Source: Deltaproteobacteria bacterium HGW-Deltaproteobacteria-15
Lineage (GTDB): Bacteria; Desulfobacterota; DSM-4660; Desulfatiglandales; HGW-15
Assembly (NCBI GenBank): GCA_002840535.1
Contig: PHBH01000027.1
Span: 16,518-80,517 of the forward strand
Length of the DNA stretch: 64,000 bases
Reading direction: 5' to 3'
Shown: positions 17,662 to 25,252 of the stretch, piece by piece
Layout of the letters: each line of letters starts with the position of its first letter
How positions within the stretch are numbered: the first letter of the stretch is position 1
The notes under the pieces: generated by a model
What the model was told of the DNA's origin: nothing
Databases searched by the model: none
Seen by the model: only the letters and a program-made list of their open reading frames with translations
Made by a program: the position numbers and the translations under genes

Positions 17662-18441
17662 CTATGAGCGCTCAATGAGCGCCTTTCTGAGCTCCGCATA
17701 GGACGGAGGCATTCGGTACTCGAGCTTCATATAACCCGGGTTGATAGGATAGGTCTGTTTGCCCTCGTGGGAGAGTTTCAATCCCGCGACCACCTCTTCG
17801 AAGCGATTTTTCGGCATGGCAAAGGCCAGTTCCCCGTCTGCAACCAATCCCAACCGGCGATCTCCATTCCCGGGAACCCCGTACTTGCACGCCCCTTCAA
17901 GGATGGGGGCGACAATCGGCAGGAGGCATCCGCCGGTGCCCATGGACCTGGATGTCAAGCCCTCACCTGATGCAAACACCGCAGCCTGAATCAAACGCAT
18001 CACCTGAACACTGCTCCCGTAGAACACGATCACATCCGGTTCGAAGTCCGCCGCGCCGATCGGCGCAATGAGGATGGAGCGGTACCTGCCGAAGGGAAAT
18101 CTCGGCAATGATTCCGCGATATTTCTTCTCGCCTCGACAGCCTGGTTTATTGGGGCCAGGGGGTATTTCCCGCTCAGGAATTCCTCGGGGCGGACAAACC
18201 CCAGCCCCGCGAGCGCGATAGGACAGGAAAGGCTCTCCCTGTCCAGCGCGATACAAAGACCCTCCTTGCGGCTCAATCCAATCGCCTGGCACAGCGCGAA
18301 CGGCACGCCGAAGTCCCTCAGCGGGAGTTTTGCAGCGGCCGGGATCGCATCTTCACTGGAGAGCATCTTCACCGCCAGGGGATGGCTCTGATGCCTTATG
18401 TAGACCGAGAACGTTTTTTCCATATCGAGCATACTCGTCAT
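17662..18441 (-). CDS. DUF169 family protein
   Basis: A 259-residue soluble protein of the DUF169 family (COG2043), of unknown function and common in archaea and anaerobic bacteria. Typical elements are LAVKMLSSEDAIP near the start, ALCQAIGLSRKEGLCIALDR, a conserved cysteine in SLSCPIALAGLGF and VFYGSSVQVMRL. The gene lies 45 bases before the CoA ligase in the same orientation, separated from the fusion oxidoreductase by a tandem repeat array. The first codons (MTSMLDMEK) offer several ATGs; 18441 is kept as the start. No function is proposed. Confidence 0.78.
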   Translation of the reverse strand: MTSMLDMEKTFSVYIRHQSHPLAVKMLSSEDAIPAAAKLPLRDFGVPFALCQAIGLSRKEGLCIALDRESLSCPIALAGLGFVRPEEFLSGKYPLAPINQAVEARRNIAESLPRFPFGRYRSILIAPIGAADFEPDVIVFYGSSVQVMRLIQAAVFASGEGLTSRSMGTGGCLLPIVAPILEGACKYGVPGNGDRRLGLVADGELAFAMPKNRFEEVVAGLKLSHEGKQTYPINPGYMKLEYRMPPSYAELRKALIERS

Positions 18442-18534
18442 GTCCTTTATCTCCTCTTGGCCTCTCAGGTTGGAGAAGCAGCCTACTGCGCGCGCTTGTA
18501 GGCTGGGATGCTGGAAAGCTCAGCACGGTCTCCC

Positions 18535-18735
18535 GTCTTCTGCCTTCTGACTCCTGTCTCCTGTCCTCTGTCTTCTGACCTCTGTCCTCTGTCTTCTGAC
18601 CTCTGTCCTCTGACCTCTGTCCTCTGACCTCTGTCTTCTGACCTCTGTCTTCTGTCTTCTGTCCTCTGTCCTCTGTCTTCTGACCTCTGTCCTCTGTCTT
18701 CTGACCTCTGTCCTCTGTCTTCTGTTTTCCGACTA
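18535..18735. repeat. Tandem array of heptamers GTCCTCT/GTCTTCT/GACCTCT
   Basis: About 190 bases made almost wholly of 7-base units (gtcttct, gacctct, gtcctct and variants), nearly all pyrimidine on this strand. A second array of the same family is at 38832-38912. On the minus strand the array starts immediately after the TAG stop of the fusion gene (18733-18735). It is a simple-sequence repeat, not a CRISPR. Confidence 0.85.
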
Positions 18736-21048
18736 CTTGCTCTTCTTGGAATCCAGGTTTGACTTGATCCGGGGAAGATTGAGCCGGGCACGTCCCCGTT
18801 CCTTCCTGATCTGGTCCGCAGCCTCGAAGATGGCATAATCCCTGTCGAGGACCGAATCCCCCCACTTGTTGTCCTCGACGATTTCGAGCCGCGTATAGGG
18901 CGGATCCCACCACCTGTCCTTGACGTTGATGCCCCTCTTGCCGAGGTCCCGGCCCGGTCCCGTGAAACGCATGTACAACGGGGGATACTGCAGGATCTGA
19001 CCCATCCTTTCCATCTGCGCAGGACGATACTCCTCTCTTCCCGTGCCAGGCGAAAAGTACCAATGTTCCTTGCAGGGGCCTATAGGAAGGACCGTCACCA
19101 AGGTGCAGCCCTCCATGTAACCCATGCGCATGAAAGCGGTAGCGGGAATCATGGCCACCCTGCTCTCCACGTTGAGTCTGTGGGCCGCGGCCGCTGCCCA
19201 ATCAATGCTGATCCCCAATTCCATGGTCCTCCAGATGCAGCTCGGGCCTTTCATAAGCCAGCCCCACGGCTCACCGCCGGTTTCATTGAGCCTGTTCTGG
19301 CACTGGATGACCGCTTCTCGACAGGTTTTGAAACCGCAACCCCCGCAGTCAAGACCGACCTGGTCGCACTTCAGGCAGCGGGTCGTCTCGAGCAGAGCCT
19401 GCTCCTCGGTAAGACCGAGCTCAACCTTTTCAAAACCGGCCACCGCCTTTTCACCCGGCAAGAGCTGCATCTGGGGTCTTTCAGGATCCTTGCCGGTCCG
19501 CGCCAACAACGCCTGCGCAGGGGAAACCTCAACCACCTGTTCAGGAGGCGCCAGCACTTCGTCTATGATTCCCAGACCGCCCAGGTATCGGTCTACCGCG
19601 GAAGCAGCCTTCCTTCCGGAGGCAATAGCCTCTATGACGGAGGCTGTTCCGGTCACTGCATCGCCTGCGGCAAAGACCCCTTTCCTGCTGGCGGCGGAGG
19701 TATGGGGATCCACTTCTATGGTTTTCCCCGGACCGATGGTCAAGTCGAAGCTGTCGGGAATCTCAGGATCCTGGCCAATGGCAAAGATGAAGGTGTCTGC
19801 CTCCATGATTTGCCCGGACCCTTTCTTGACATGTATCTGAGCCTTCCCGTCCTGGTCGAATCCAAAGGAGCGCACCTCCGCGCACTCTGCGCCCGAGACA
19901 CGTCCTCCTTTGCCGATGATTTTAGTGAAGGTGTGGGAAGGGTGAATTACGATGCCTTCCTTCTCCCCCTGTCCGATCTCATCGGGAGCGGCCGGCATTT
20001 TGTCCCTGGGCTCCAGACAGGCCATATGAACCTCATCCGCGCCTACACGGCGGGCCAGCCGGGCGCAGTCAAAGGCGACATCCCCGCCCCCAAGCACAAG
20101 CACCCGCTTTCCAACCTTTGTCTTTTTGCCGAGATTCACATCCCTGAGAAAATCCATGCTCGCCAGCACGCCGTCAAGCTCCGCACCCGGAATAGAGGGC
20201 TTCTTCGCTTCATGAGTGCCGATGGCCACGAGAACGGCGTCGTATCCTTCGTCAAAAAGGGTTTCCGGCGAATCAACCCTGGTATTCGTCCTGATATCAA
20301 TACCCGCGTCTTTTATCCCTTGAATCTCCTTGTCGAGAAGTTGCCTCGGCAGCCGATATCCGGGAATGCCCACGCGCATCATGCCTCCCGGTTGGGGAAG
20401 CGATTCAAAGACAACCACTTCGTGACCGCATACCTTCTTGAGATAATAGGCGGCTGTGAGCCCCGCAGGCCCTGAGCCGACGACGGCTACACGCCTGCCT
20501 GTGGTTGTCGTGGCAGGAACAGAACTGAACCCTTTGTCCGCATGATCGACGGCGAAACGCTTGAGGGCCTCTATAGCCAGAGGCTTATCCCTCAAAGTGC
20601 CTCGGCGGCATTTGCTTTCGCAAGGTGCGCGGCAGACATAAGCGCAGACCGAGGGAAAGGGCACCTTTTCGCGGACGACCTCTACGGCCTGGTCGTACCG
20701 GCCGTCTCCGATCAGCCGAATGTAGCGGGGGATATCTATGCCTGCAGGGCAGGCAGCCCTGCAGGGCGCCTGGACAATCGGCGTTACGTCGGCGCCGATC
20801 AGCAGGAGCACCGGGGGCTCTCCCATCTGATAAGCGGCCTTGTAGGTCTCGCCGGAGAGCCTGGCCCCCAGCTTGTTGGCCGCGTCCTGCACCCTGAAAT
20901 AATCCTTCAATTCATCGCCCGTGATCACTTCCATCCTGATCTCGGTCTTGCCGATCAGTTGAGGCGCATGCAGCGCCGCCTGAGCACAGTGCTGCGCCAC
21001 CTGCAATAGACCTTCCTGTGCGAACTTTTTTCCATCGTATAGAGGCAT
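18733..21048 (-). CDS. DUF2148 ferredoxin-like protein interrupted by a GltD-type FAD oxidoreductase module
   Basis: A 771-residue fusion. Residues 1-90 match the front half of DUF2148 as seen in the neighbour at 21062-21820 (AAL.AP near the start, VLLLIGAD matching its ILLLGN). Residues about 93-555 are a glutamate-synthase-small-subunit-like module: cysteines C96, C100, C135, C139, C143 and C147 for iron-sulfur clusters, FAD motif VAVVGSGPAGLTAAYYL (about 187-203), NAD(P) motif VLVLGGGDVAFDCARLARRV and GVFAAGDAVTG. From C558 the protein returns to DUF2148: DCGGCGFKTC (568-576) and GPSC (604) match CGLCAGRPDC and GPLC of the neighbour. So the flavin module is inserted in DUF2148. It probably passes electrons between NAD(P)H and an iron-sulfur acceptor. 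AGGAGG supports the start. Confidence 0.85.
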   Translation of the reverse strand: MPLYDGKKFAQEGLLQVAQHCAQAALHAPQLIGKTEIRMEVITGDELKDYFRVQDAANKLGARLSGETYKAAYQMGEPPVLLLIGADVTPIVQAPCRAACPAGIDIPRYIRLIGDGRYDQAVEVVREKVPFPSVCAYVCRAPCESKCRRGTLRDKPLAIEALKRFAVDHADKGFSSVPATTTTGRRVAVVGSGPAGLTAAYYLKKVCGHEVVVFESLPQPGGMMRVGIPGYRLPRQLLDKEIQGIKDAGIDIRTNTRVDSPETLFDEGYDAVLVAIGTHEAKKPSIPGAELDGVLASMDFLRDVNLGKKTKVGKRVLVLGGGDVAFDCARLARRVGADEVHMACLEPRDKMPAAPDEIGQGEKEGIVIHPSHTFTKIIGKGGRVSGAECAEVRSFGFDQDGKAQIHVKKGSGQIMEADTFIFAIGQDPEIPDSFDLTIGPGKTIEVDPHTSAASRKGVFAAGDAVTGTASVIEAIASGRKAASAVDRYLGGLGIIDEVLAPPEQVVEVSPAQALLARTGKDPERPQMQLLPGEKAVAGFEKVELGLTEEQALLETTRCLKCDQVGLDCGGCGFKTCREAVIQCQNRLNETGGEPWGWLMKGPSCIWRTMELGISIDWAAAAAHRLNVESRVAMIPATAFMRMGYMEGCTLVTVLPIGPCKEHWYFSPGTGREEYRPAQMERMGQILQYPPLYMRFTGPGRDLGKRGINVKDRWWDPPYTRLEIVEDNKWGDSVLDRDYAIFEAADQIRKERGRARLNLPRIKSNLDSKKSK

Positions 21049-21061
21049 GCCTGTCCCCTCC

Positions 21062-21820
21062 TTATCTCTTCTTCGCCGGATCACCGGCCCTGTATTCCTT
21101 GCCGGTCGCCGGTCTCACGCCCAGCTGGTTCACATTGCCCCGGATGGCATCGATTGCCCTGTCCAGATTCACCAAGTGGTAGTCGATGGCAGGGTCGGAG
21201 GGCTCGCACTTCGCCCTTGCGTTGACCGCAATGCCGATCACAACCGCCGAATTGTTGCAGTACCCGAGCTTCTGAGCGGCCGTCCCGATGCTGATGAAGG
21301 GCCGTGCGTCCACATAGAGGTGCACCGCCACGGCGAGCGCACTGCCTACGTTGTATCCGAGCTGATGGGCGTACATGGCACAGAGAGGACCCTGCACGAG
21401 TGTGTCGCACCTTCTGTCGGTGGTATCGATGAGTCCCGCCTTCTGAGTTCTGTTCTCGTACACGAAACTGCAATCGGGCCGGCCGGCGCAAAGACCGCAT
21501 TCGCCGTTCCAGGGGCTGGAGTAGGCACGGGTGTTCCCCAGGAGCAGGATGGAATCGGCCTGCCTGGCCATCACCGCCTCATACAGGAAGATGTGCTGCC
21601 ATGCCTGTTTTTCATGGGCAATCTCCTCCATCTTCCGGGCGATCTGCTCCTGCTCCTCCTCGCCGTAGACGATCTCTCCTTCGGTCATGGGGAGTCCGCC
21701 GACATTGGGCGCGGTGAGGGCCGCATTCATCATCAGCCTGGCGGCCACAACCGTGTTCTCCCTCCTGTTCTGATCGGTGGGTGAATACGGGGGCCAGTCC
21801 CTGTAGGTTATTCTCGCCAT
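21062..21820 (-). CDS. DUF2148 (COG4739) ferredoxin-like protein
   Basis: A 252-residue protein of the DUF2148 family, described elsewhere as an uncharacterised ferredoxin domain. Cysteines C108, C111 and C117 (CGLCAGRPDC) and one in VQGPLCAMYAHQLG are likely cluster ligands, followed by GSALAVAVHLYVDARPF and IGTAAQKLGYCNNS. It stands 13 bases before the DUF2148/GltD fusion gene, which contains a second, split copy of the same domain, so the two may form a heteromeric electron-transfer unit. An AGGAGG site precedes the ATG at 21820. Function in the pathway is inferred only from context. Confidence 0.82.
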   Translation of the reverse strand: MARITYRDWPPYSPTDQNRRENTVVAARLMMNAALTAPNVGGLPMTEGEIVYGEEEQEQIARKMEEIAHEKQAWQHIFLYEAVMARQADSILLLGNTRAYSSPWNGECGLCAGRPDCSFVYENRTQKAGLIDTTDRRCDTLVQGPLCAMYAHQLGYNVGSALAVAVHLYVDARPFISIGTAAQKLGYCNNSAVVIGIAVNARAKCEPSDPAIDYHLVNLDRAIDAIRGNVNQLGVRPATGKEYRAGDPAKKR

Positions 21821-21860
21821 AATCCATCCTCCTGATTGGTTGTCCGGATGTTCCCAGGTT

Positions 21861-21972
21861 AAACCGCAAAGACGCCAAGTGCGCCAAGAAAGATTTGTTT
21901 TCTCACCTGCCGGAGCAGGTGAAAAAACAAATTCTTGCATTCTTCTTCGCGTCCTTCGCGCCTTAGCGGTTC
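21861..21972. repeat. Palindromic intergenic repeat (AACCGCAAAGACGC family)
   Basis: aaccgcaaagacgccaagtg at the left end pairs with cgcgtccttcgcgccttagcggtt at the right, and ttgttttctcacctgc with gcaggtgaaaaaacaa in the centre. Same family as 15896-16012 and a partial copy at 52.43-52.46 kb. It lies between the thiolase and DUF2148 genes of one operon. Confidence 0.75.
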
Positions 21973-22036
21973 AGCATTCATTCTCCATCTCTGCGCCTGC
22001 TCGAGACCTTCATCGGAGAGCATGAAGGAAAAGGCG

Positions 22037-23239
22037 TTAGTTCCTGTCCAACTCGTTTCCGGTGATGCAAATGCAGGCCACACCTCCCCAGACGGTGCCG
22101 CCCAGGTTGTGGGTCAATCCCAGGCGTGGGTTGTTCACCTGCCGGGGACCTGCCTTCTCCTGCAGTTGCTTGTACACCTCATACTGCATCCTGAGCCCGC
22201 TCGCGCCCAGGGGATGACCGAAGCACTTCAAACCTCCGTCGGTGTTGACCGGCAGTTCGCCCTTCAATTGAAATGTGCCTGCCTCGATGTCATCCTTTGC
22301 CCTCCCTCTCCCGCTCCACCCGAGATCCTCGTAAACGCACATTTCGTGGATCGTGAAGCAGTCATGCACCTCCGCGATACTCAGTTCACGGCGGGGTTCC
22401 TTTATCCCGGCCTCCCTGTAAGCCAGCCTGGAGGCCCTGACGTTCTCCTCCACGTGTGCAAAGTCGTATTTTGTGGTGATGGGATCGCGCCCCGGCCCGG
22501 CGGCAATCGCCATGGATTTGATATAGATCGGATCCTTCCGGAATTTCTTCGCCAGGTCGGCACGGGTCACGATGGCGGCTGCCGCCCCGTCGCTGACCCC
22601 GCAGCAATCCAGGATGCCCAGGGGGGCTGCAACGATGGGCGCCTTGAGAACCTGCTCGATGGTAATCTCATTCTGGAAATGAGCCTTTGGATTGAGACTG
22701 CCGTTGTGGTGATTCTTCACGGCAATTTGTGCAAGGAGTCTCTTTCCTTTCTCCGCATCCAGCCCGTGCCGATGGAAATAACCCGAGGCCAGGAGGGCGA
22801 ACAGCCCGGGAGGCGAAAGCTCGAGTTCGGTCCCCGCGGTACCCATGGCGGTTCTACCGACCACATTGGCCGGTTGCACCCCGGTCCATCCGGTGTCCTT
22901 GAGCTTTTCGGCTCCCACCGCCAGGGCAATGTCACAGACGCCGGCAGCCACGGCATAAGCCGCGCCCCGAAGGGCCTCTGTGCCGGTAGCGCACATGTTC
23001 TCGACCCTGGTCACGGGGATGTACTGCAGCTTGAGGGGAGAAGAGAGACTGAGCGCGGTCTGACCGGAAAAGACCGTGCCCAACCAGGCGGCCTCTATGT
23101 CCTTGAGATCGACCCCCGCATCCTCACAAGCCTCAAAGGTCGCCTCGATGATGAGATCATCCACGCCCTTGTCCCAGAGCTCTCCGAACTTTGTGCATCC
23201 CATCCCGATAATCGCGACTTTGTCTTTAATCGTTCCCAT
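22037..23239 (-). CDS. Thiolase family protein (SCP-x/lipid-transfer-like acetyl-CoA acyltransferase)
   Basis: A 400-residue thiolase-fold enzyme of the lipid-transfer-protein-like group. The active-site cysteine lies in VENMCATGTEALRGAA (about residue 84), and the C-terminal CFGHPLGASGLRM contains the conserved histidine region; NLGGTVWGG follows. Such enzymes cleave or form 3-oxoacyl-CoA and often work with a separate zinc-ribbon/OB-fold (DUF35) protein. Here DUF35 is fused to the HMG-CoA-synthase-like protein encoded next in the operon (23501-24928), so the two are probable partners. An AAAGGA site supports the ATG at 23239. Confidence 0.85.
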   Translation of the reverse strand: MGTIKDKVAIIGMGCTKFGELWDKGVDDLIIEATFEACEDAGVDLKDIEAAWLGTVFSGQTALSLSSPLKLQYIPVTRVENMCATGTEALRGAAYAVAAGVCDIALAVGAEKLKDTGWTGVQPANVVGRTAMGTAGTELELSPPGLFALLASGYFHRHGLDAEKGKRLLAQIAVKNHHNGSLNPKAHFQNEITIEQVLKAPIVAAPLGILDCCGVSDGAAAAIVTRADLAKKFRKDPIYIKSMAIAAGPGRDPITTKYDFAHVEENVRASRLAYREAGIKEPRRELSIAEVHDCFTIHEMCVYEDLGWSGRGRAKDDIEAGTFQLKGELPVNTDGGLKCFGHPLGASGLRMQYEVYKQLQEKAGPRQVNNPRLGLTHNLGGTVWGGVACICITGNELDRN

Positions 23240-23372
23240 TGACTATCCTTTCACCAAGCCGGCAAATCCTTTTCTCTCACAGAGCCCGCAGAGACACAGA
23301 GCGAATCGTTGAGACGAGGATACGGCTCCATCGCGCCTCTGCCCGCTTGCCTGTGCTCCGAAGGAGCTGAAG

Positions 23373-23407
23373 TTTGTCCTGTTTCTTGGTTCAAGAAACA
23401 GGACAAA
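23373..23407. repeat. Perfect hairpin repeat TTTGTCCTGTTTCTTG
   Basis: tttgtcctgtttcttg and caagaaacaggacaaa form a near-perfect stem with a 3-base loop, between the thiolase and HMG-CoA-synthase-like genes. A related stem is at 59740-59767. The surrounding 23.28-23.48 kb is repeat-like and carries no gene. Confidence 0.7.
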
Positions 23408-23500
23408 GACCGCCTCTGTGACTCTGCGGCCTCAAGCGAAGCCCGCCAGGGCGGAGCGGGCGAGAGATCCTCTTCCCTGAATCAGCCAGTATGAAGGCAG

Positions 23501-24928
23501 CTATTGCACACTGCTGCCTACGACAGGTCTGGCCTTCCAGAAATATCTGTGGACACCTCCATGAAGGCCGATTTTTCGGAAGCACATCTCCACCGGCATA
23601 CCCACCCTGATCTCGTCAGGCTCGCACTCCGTCACCTCGCACATGAGCCTGCCTCCACCCTCGAAATCCACCACGCCCACAACCGCCGGAGACTCCAGGT
23701 TGGTCGTCAGGTGGTCTACCGTGTAGGCGGAGATGCGCCCTTTCTTGTCGGAGAACCTGTAATTCTCGAGCTGATCCTTTGCCTGGCATTCCGCACAGAC
23801 CCTTTGCGCCGGATATTGCGGGACCCCGCAGCGGAGGCACTTGCTCCCGTACAGGGCCATGACCGCCCTGCTCTCGCGCCAGAGGCAGGTAAGGGAATGG
23901 GGCGGCGAAGGGGGCCTCGAGATCTCGTGGACAGGCACCATGCCCTTCCAGTTCATGTATCGCTCATAGGAGATGGGGATCTTCCTCTCGATGATATTCC
24001 TGATCCCCTTGTTCTGCCGGTAAGCTCTGATATTCTCCGTCACCTTGAGGATGAGGGCGTCCCCCCCGTCACCGTAATTGGCCGCAAGGATGACATCCCC
24101 CGGGTTTGCCTCCTCCAGCGCTGCAACGATCATCAGAGGAAGAGCGGCCGTCCCCGTGTTTCCAATCTCACTGAAGAGAGGATCCTGAACCTGAGACGCC
24201 ATATCGAAACCCAGACGCTTTGCCAAAAGGGCATGGCTCCTTCCATCCGGCCCGTACAGGACTGCCTTTGAAAAGTCCTTGGGACCAAGCCCGTACTCAC
24301 TCTTGACGCGGGAGATCACCTTTTCCATGACCTTCAGGTACCCTTCGCCAACCGCGAACCGCTCCTCCCAGGAGCGAACAAAAGAATCCCCCTCGTCCCT
24401 CCATACATCCAGCAACTCACTGGAAATGGAACAACTCCCCTCTATGGTGGCCAGAACATTTTCCCGCCCGATGGACAATGCCACGGCCCCTTCCCCGAAA
24501 ATCTGCTCAAAGGGGCTCTTCGCCTTCCCCATCCTGCAGTCTGCGCAGGCCACCATGATGCTTTTCGCCGAATCTCCGCGGACCGCGTCCACGGCCGCAT
24601 GGATCGCCATGGATCCCGCCCTGAGGGATCCCGAAAAGTCTGCCGTTCGGATTTCCCGCGAAAGATCCGCCGCTGCCGCGAGGAGGCTTGCGGCCTGTTT
24701 CTCTTTATAGGGGCCCGTTGTCGTGGCGAAAAACAGACCATCGGGCTGTCGCCGGCCCTGCAGGGCGCACCCTGTGACGGCTTCTACCGCCATGGTCAGG
24801 CTGTCTTCATCGTACTTGGCGACAGCCCTGTTGCCGCCGAGGCTCCTTGTGGACCATACCCTTGCGATCTCGCCCCGGCTCAATCGGTAGGGAGGAATGT
24901 AGGCTTGAAAGGAAGTAATGCCGACCAT
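23501..24928 (-). CDS. HMG-CoA synthase-like protein fused to a zinc-ribbon DUF35 OB-fold domain
   Basis: A 475-residue protein. Residues 1-340 are a thiolase-superfamily domain like archaeal HMG-CoA synthase (MVGITSFQAYIPPYRL at the start, GNTGTAALPL at 256-265, ILAANYGDGGDALILK). Residues about 355-475 are a DUF35 domain: zinc ribbon C364, C367, C378, C381, then an OB fold. In place of the usual nucleophilic cysteine the sequence reads DFSGSLRAGS (97-106), with serines only, so it may not form an acyl-enzyme. DUF35 proteins assist acyl transfer by thiolases in archaeal HMG-CoA synthesis. It is first in the minus-strand operon and lies behind box C. Confidence 0.8.
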   Translation of the reverse strand: MVGITSFQAYIPPYRLSRGEIARVWSTRSLGGNRAVAKYDEDSLTMAVEAVTGCALQGRRQPDGLFFATTTGPYKEKQAASLLAAAADLSREIRTADFSGSLRAGSMAIHAAVDAVRGDSAKSIMVACADCRMGKAKSPFEQIFGEGAVALSIGRENVLATIEGSCSISSELLDVWRDEGDSFVRSWEERFAVGEGYLKVMEKVISRVKSEYGLGPKDFSKAVLYGPDGRSHALLAKRLGFDMASQVQDPLFSEIGNTGTAALPLMIVAALEEANPGDVILAANYGDGGDALILKVTENIRAYRQNKGIRNIIERKIPISYERYMNWKGMVPVHEISRPPSPPHSLTCLWRESRAVMALYGSKCLRCGVPQYPAQRVCAECQAKDQLENYRFSDKKGRISAYTVDHLTTNLESPAVVGVVDFEGGGRLMCEVTECEPDEIRVGMPVEMCFRKIGLHGGVHRYFWKARPVVGSSVQ

Positions 24929-25010
24929 AGGCGATGGACCTCATCGAAACGTTTTGAGCCAAGCTTCGGAAAAAAGCCGGAGAATAGCTTTGTTTCCGAT
25001 ATATGCCATT

Positions 25011-25027
25011 GTTTCCTATCTGTCAAC
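25011..25027 (-). promoter_or_regulatory. Box C: GTTGACA-N4-GGAAAC promoter element of the HMG-CoA-synthase-like operon
   Basis: On the minus strand GTTGACAGATAGGAAAC, with TATATC 17 bases after TTGACA as a good -10. A second GGAAAC (24992-24997 complement) follows 19 bases after the first in the same orientation. It would drive the six-gene operon 24928-16021. Box D faces the other way about 100 bases off. Confidence 0.7.
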
Positions 25028-25129
25028 ATGAAAAGGGGGAGCTTCCGGACGCTTTTTACGGATAAAGAAGATCTGGCAAGCCTCTTCCTTGCGCCTCCAT
25101 TATTCGAAACAGGAGCAGCGGAATTTTTC

Positions 25130-25146
25130 GTTGACAAAAAGGAAAC
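25130..25146 (+). promoter_or_regulatory. Box D: GTTGACA-N4-GGAAAC promoter element of the carboxylase operon
   Basis: GTTGACAAAAAGGAAAC, identical to boxes A and E, about 107 bases before the carboxylase start. TTGACA would be the -35; a -10 (ACAAAT or AAATAT) is weak, as expected for an activated promoter. Confidence 0.65.
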
Positions 25147-25252
25147 AGAAAGACAAATATGGCATCGATATCTCCTCTCTATCGCGGGGCCCCTACCGCG
25201 CGAGCCGACTCCAGGAAGACCGATCAGGTTATTGAAAGGAAAATCAAGCAGC

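Noticed and set aside
18535..18735. Possible CRISPR array
   Set aside because: Units are 7 bases with no unique spacers; it is a simple tandem repeat.
24599..25252. Long N-terminal extension of the carboxyltransferase
   Set aside because: It runs antisense through the HMG-CoA-synthase-like gene and through both promoter boxes; the ATG at 25253 starts the conserved domain.
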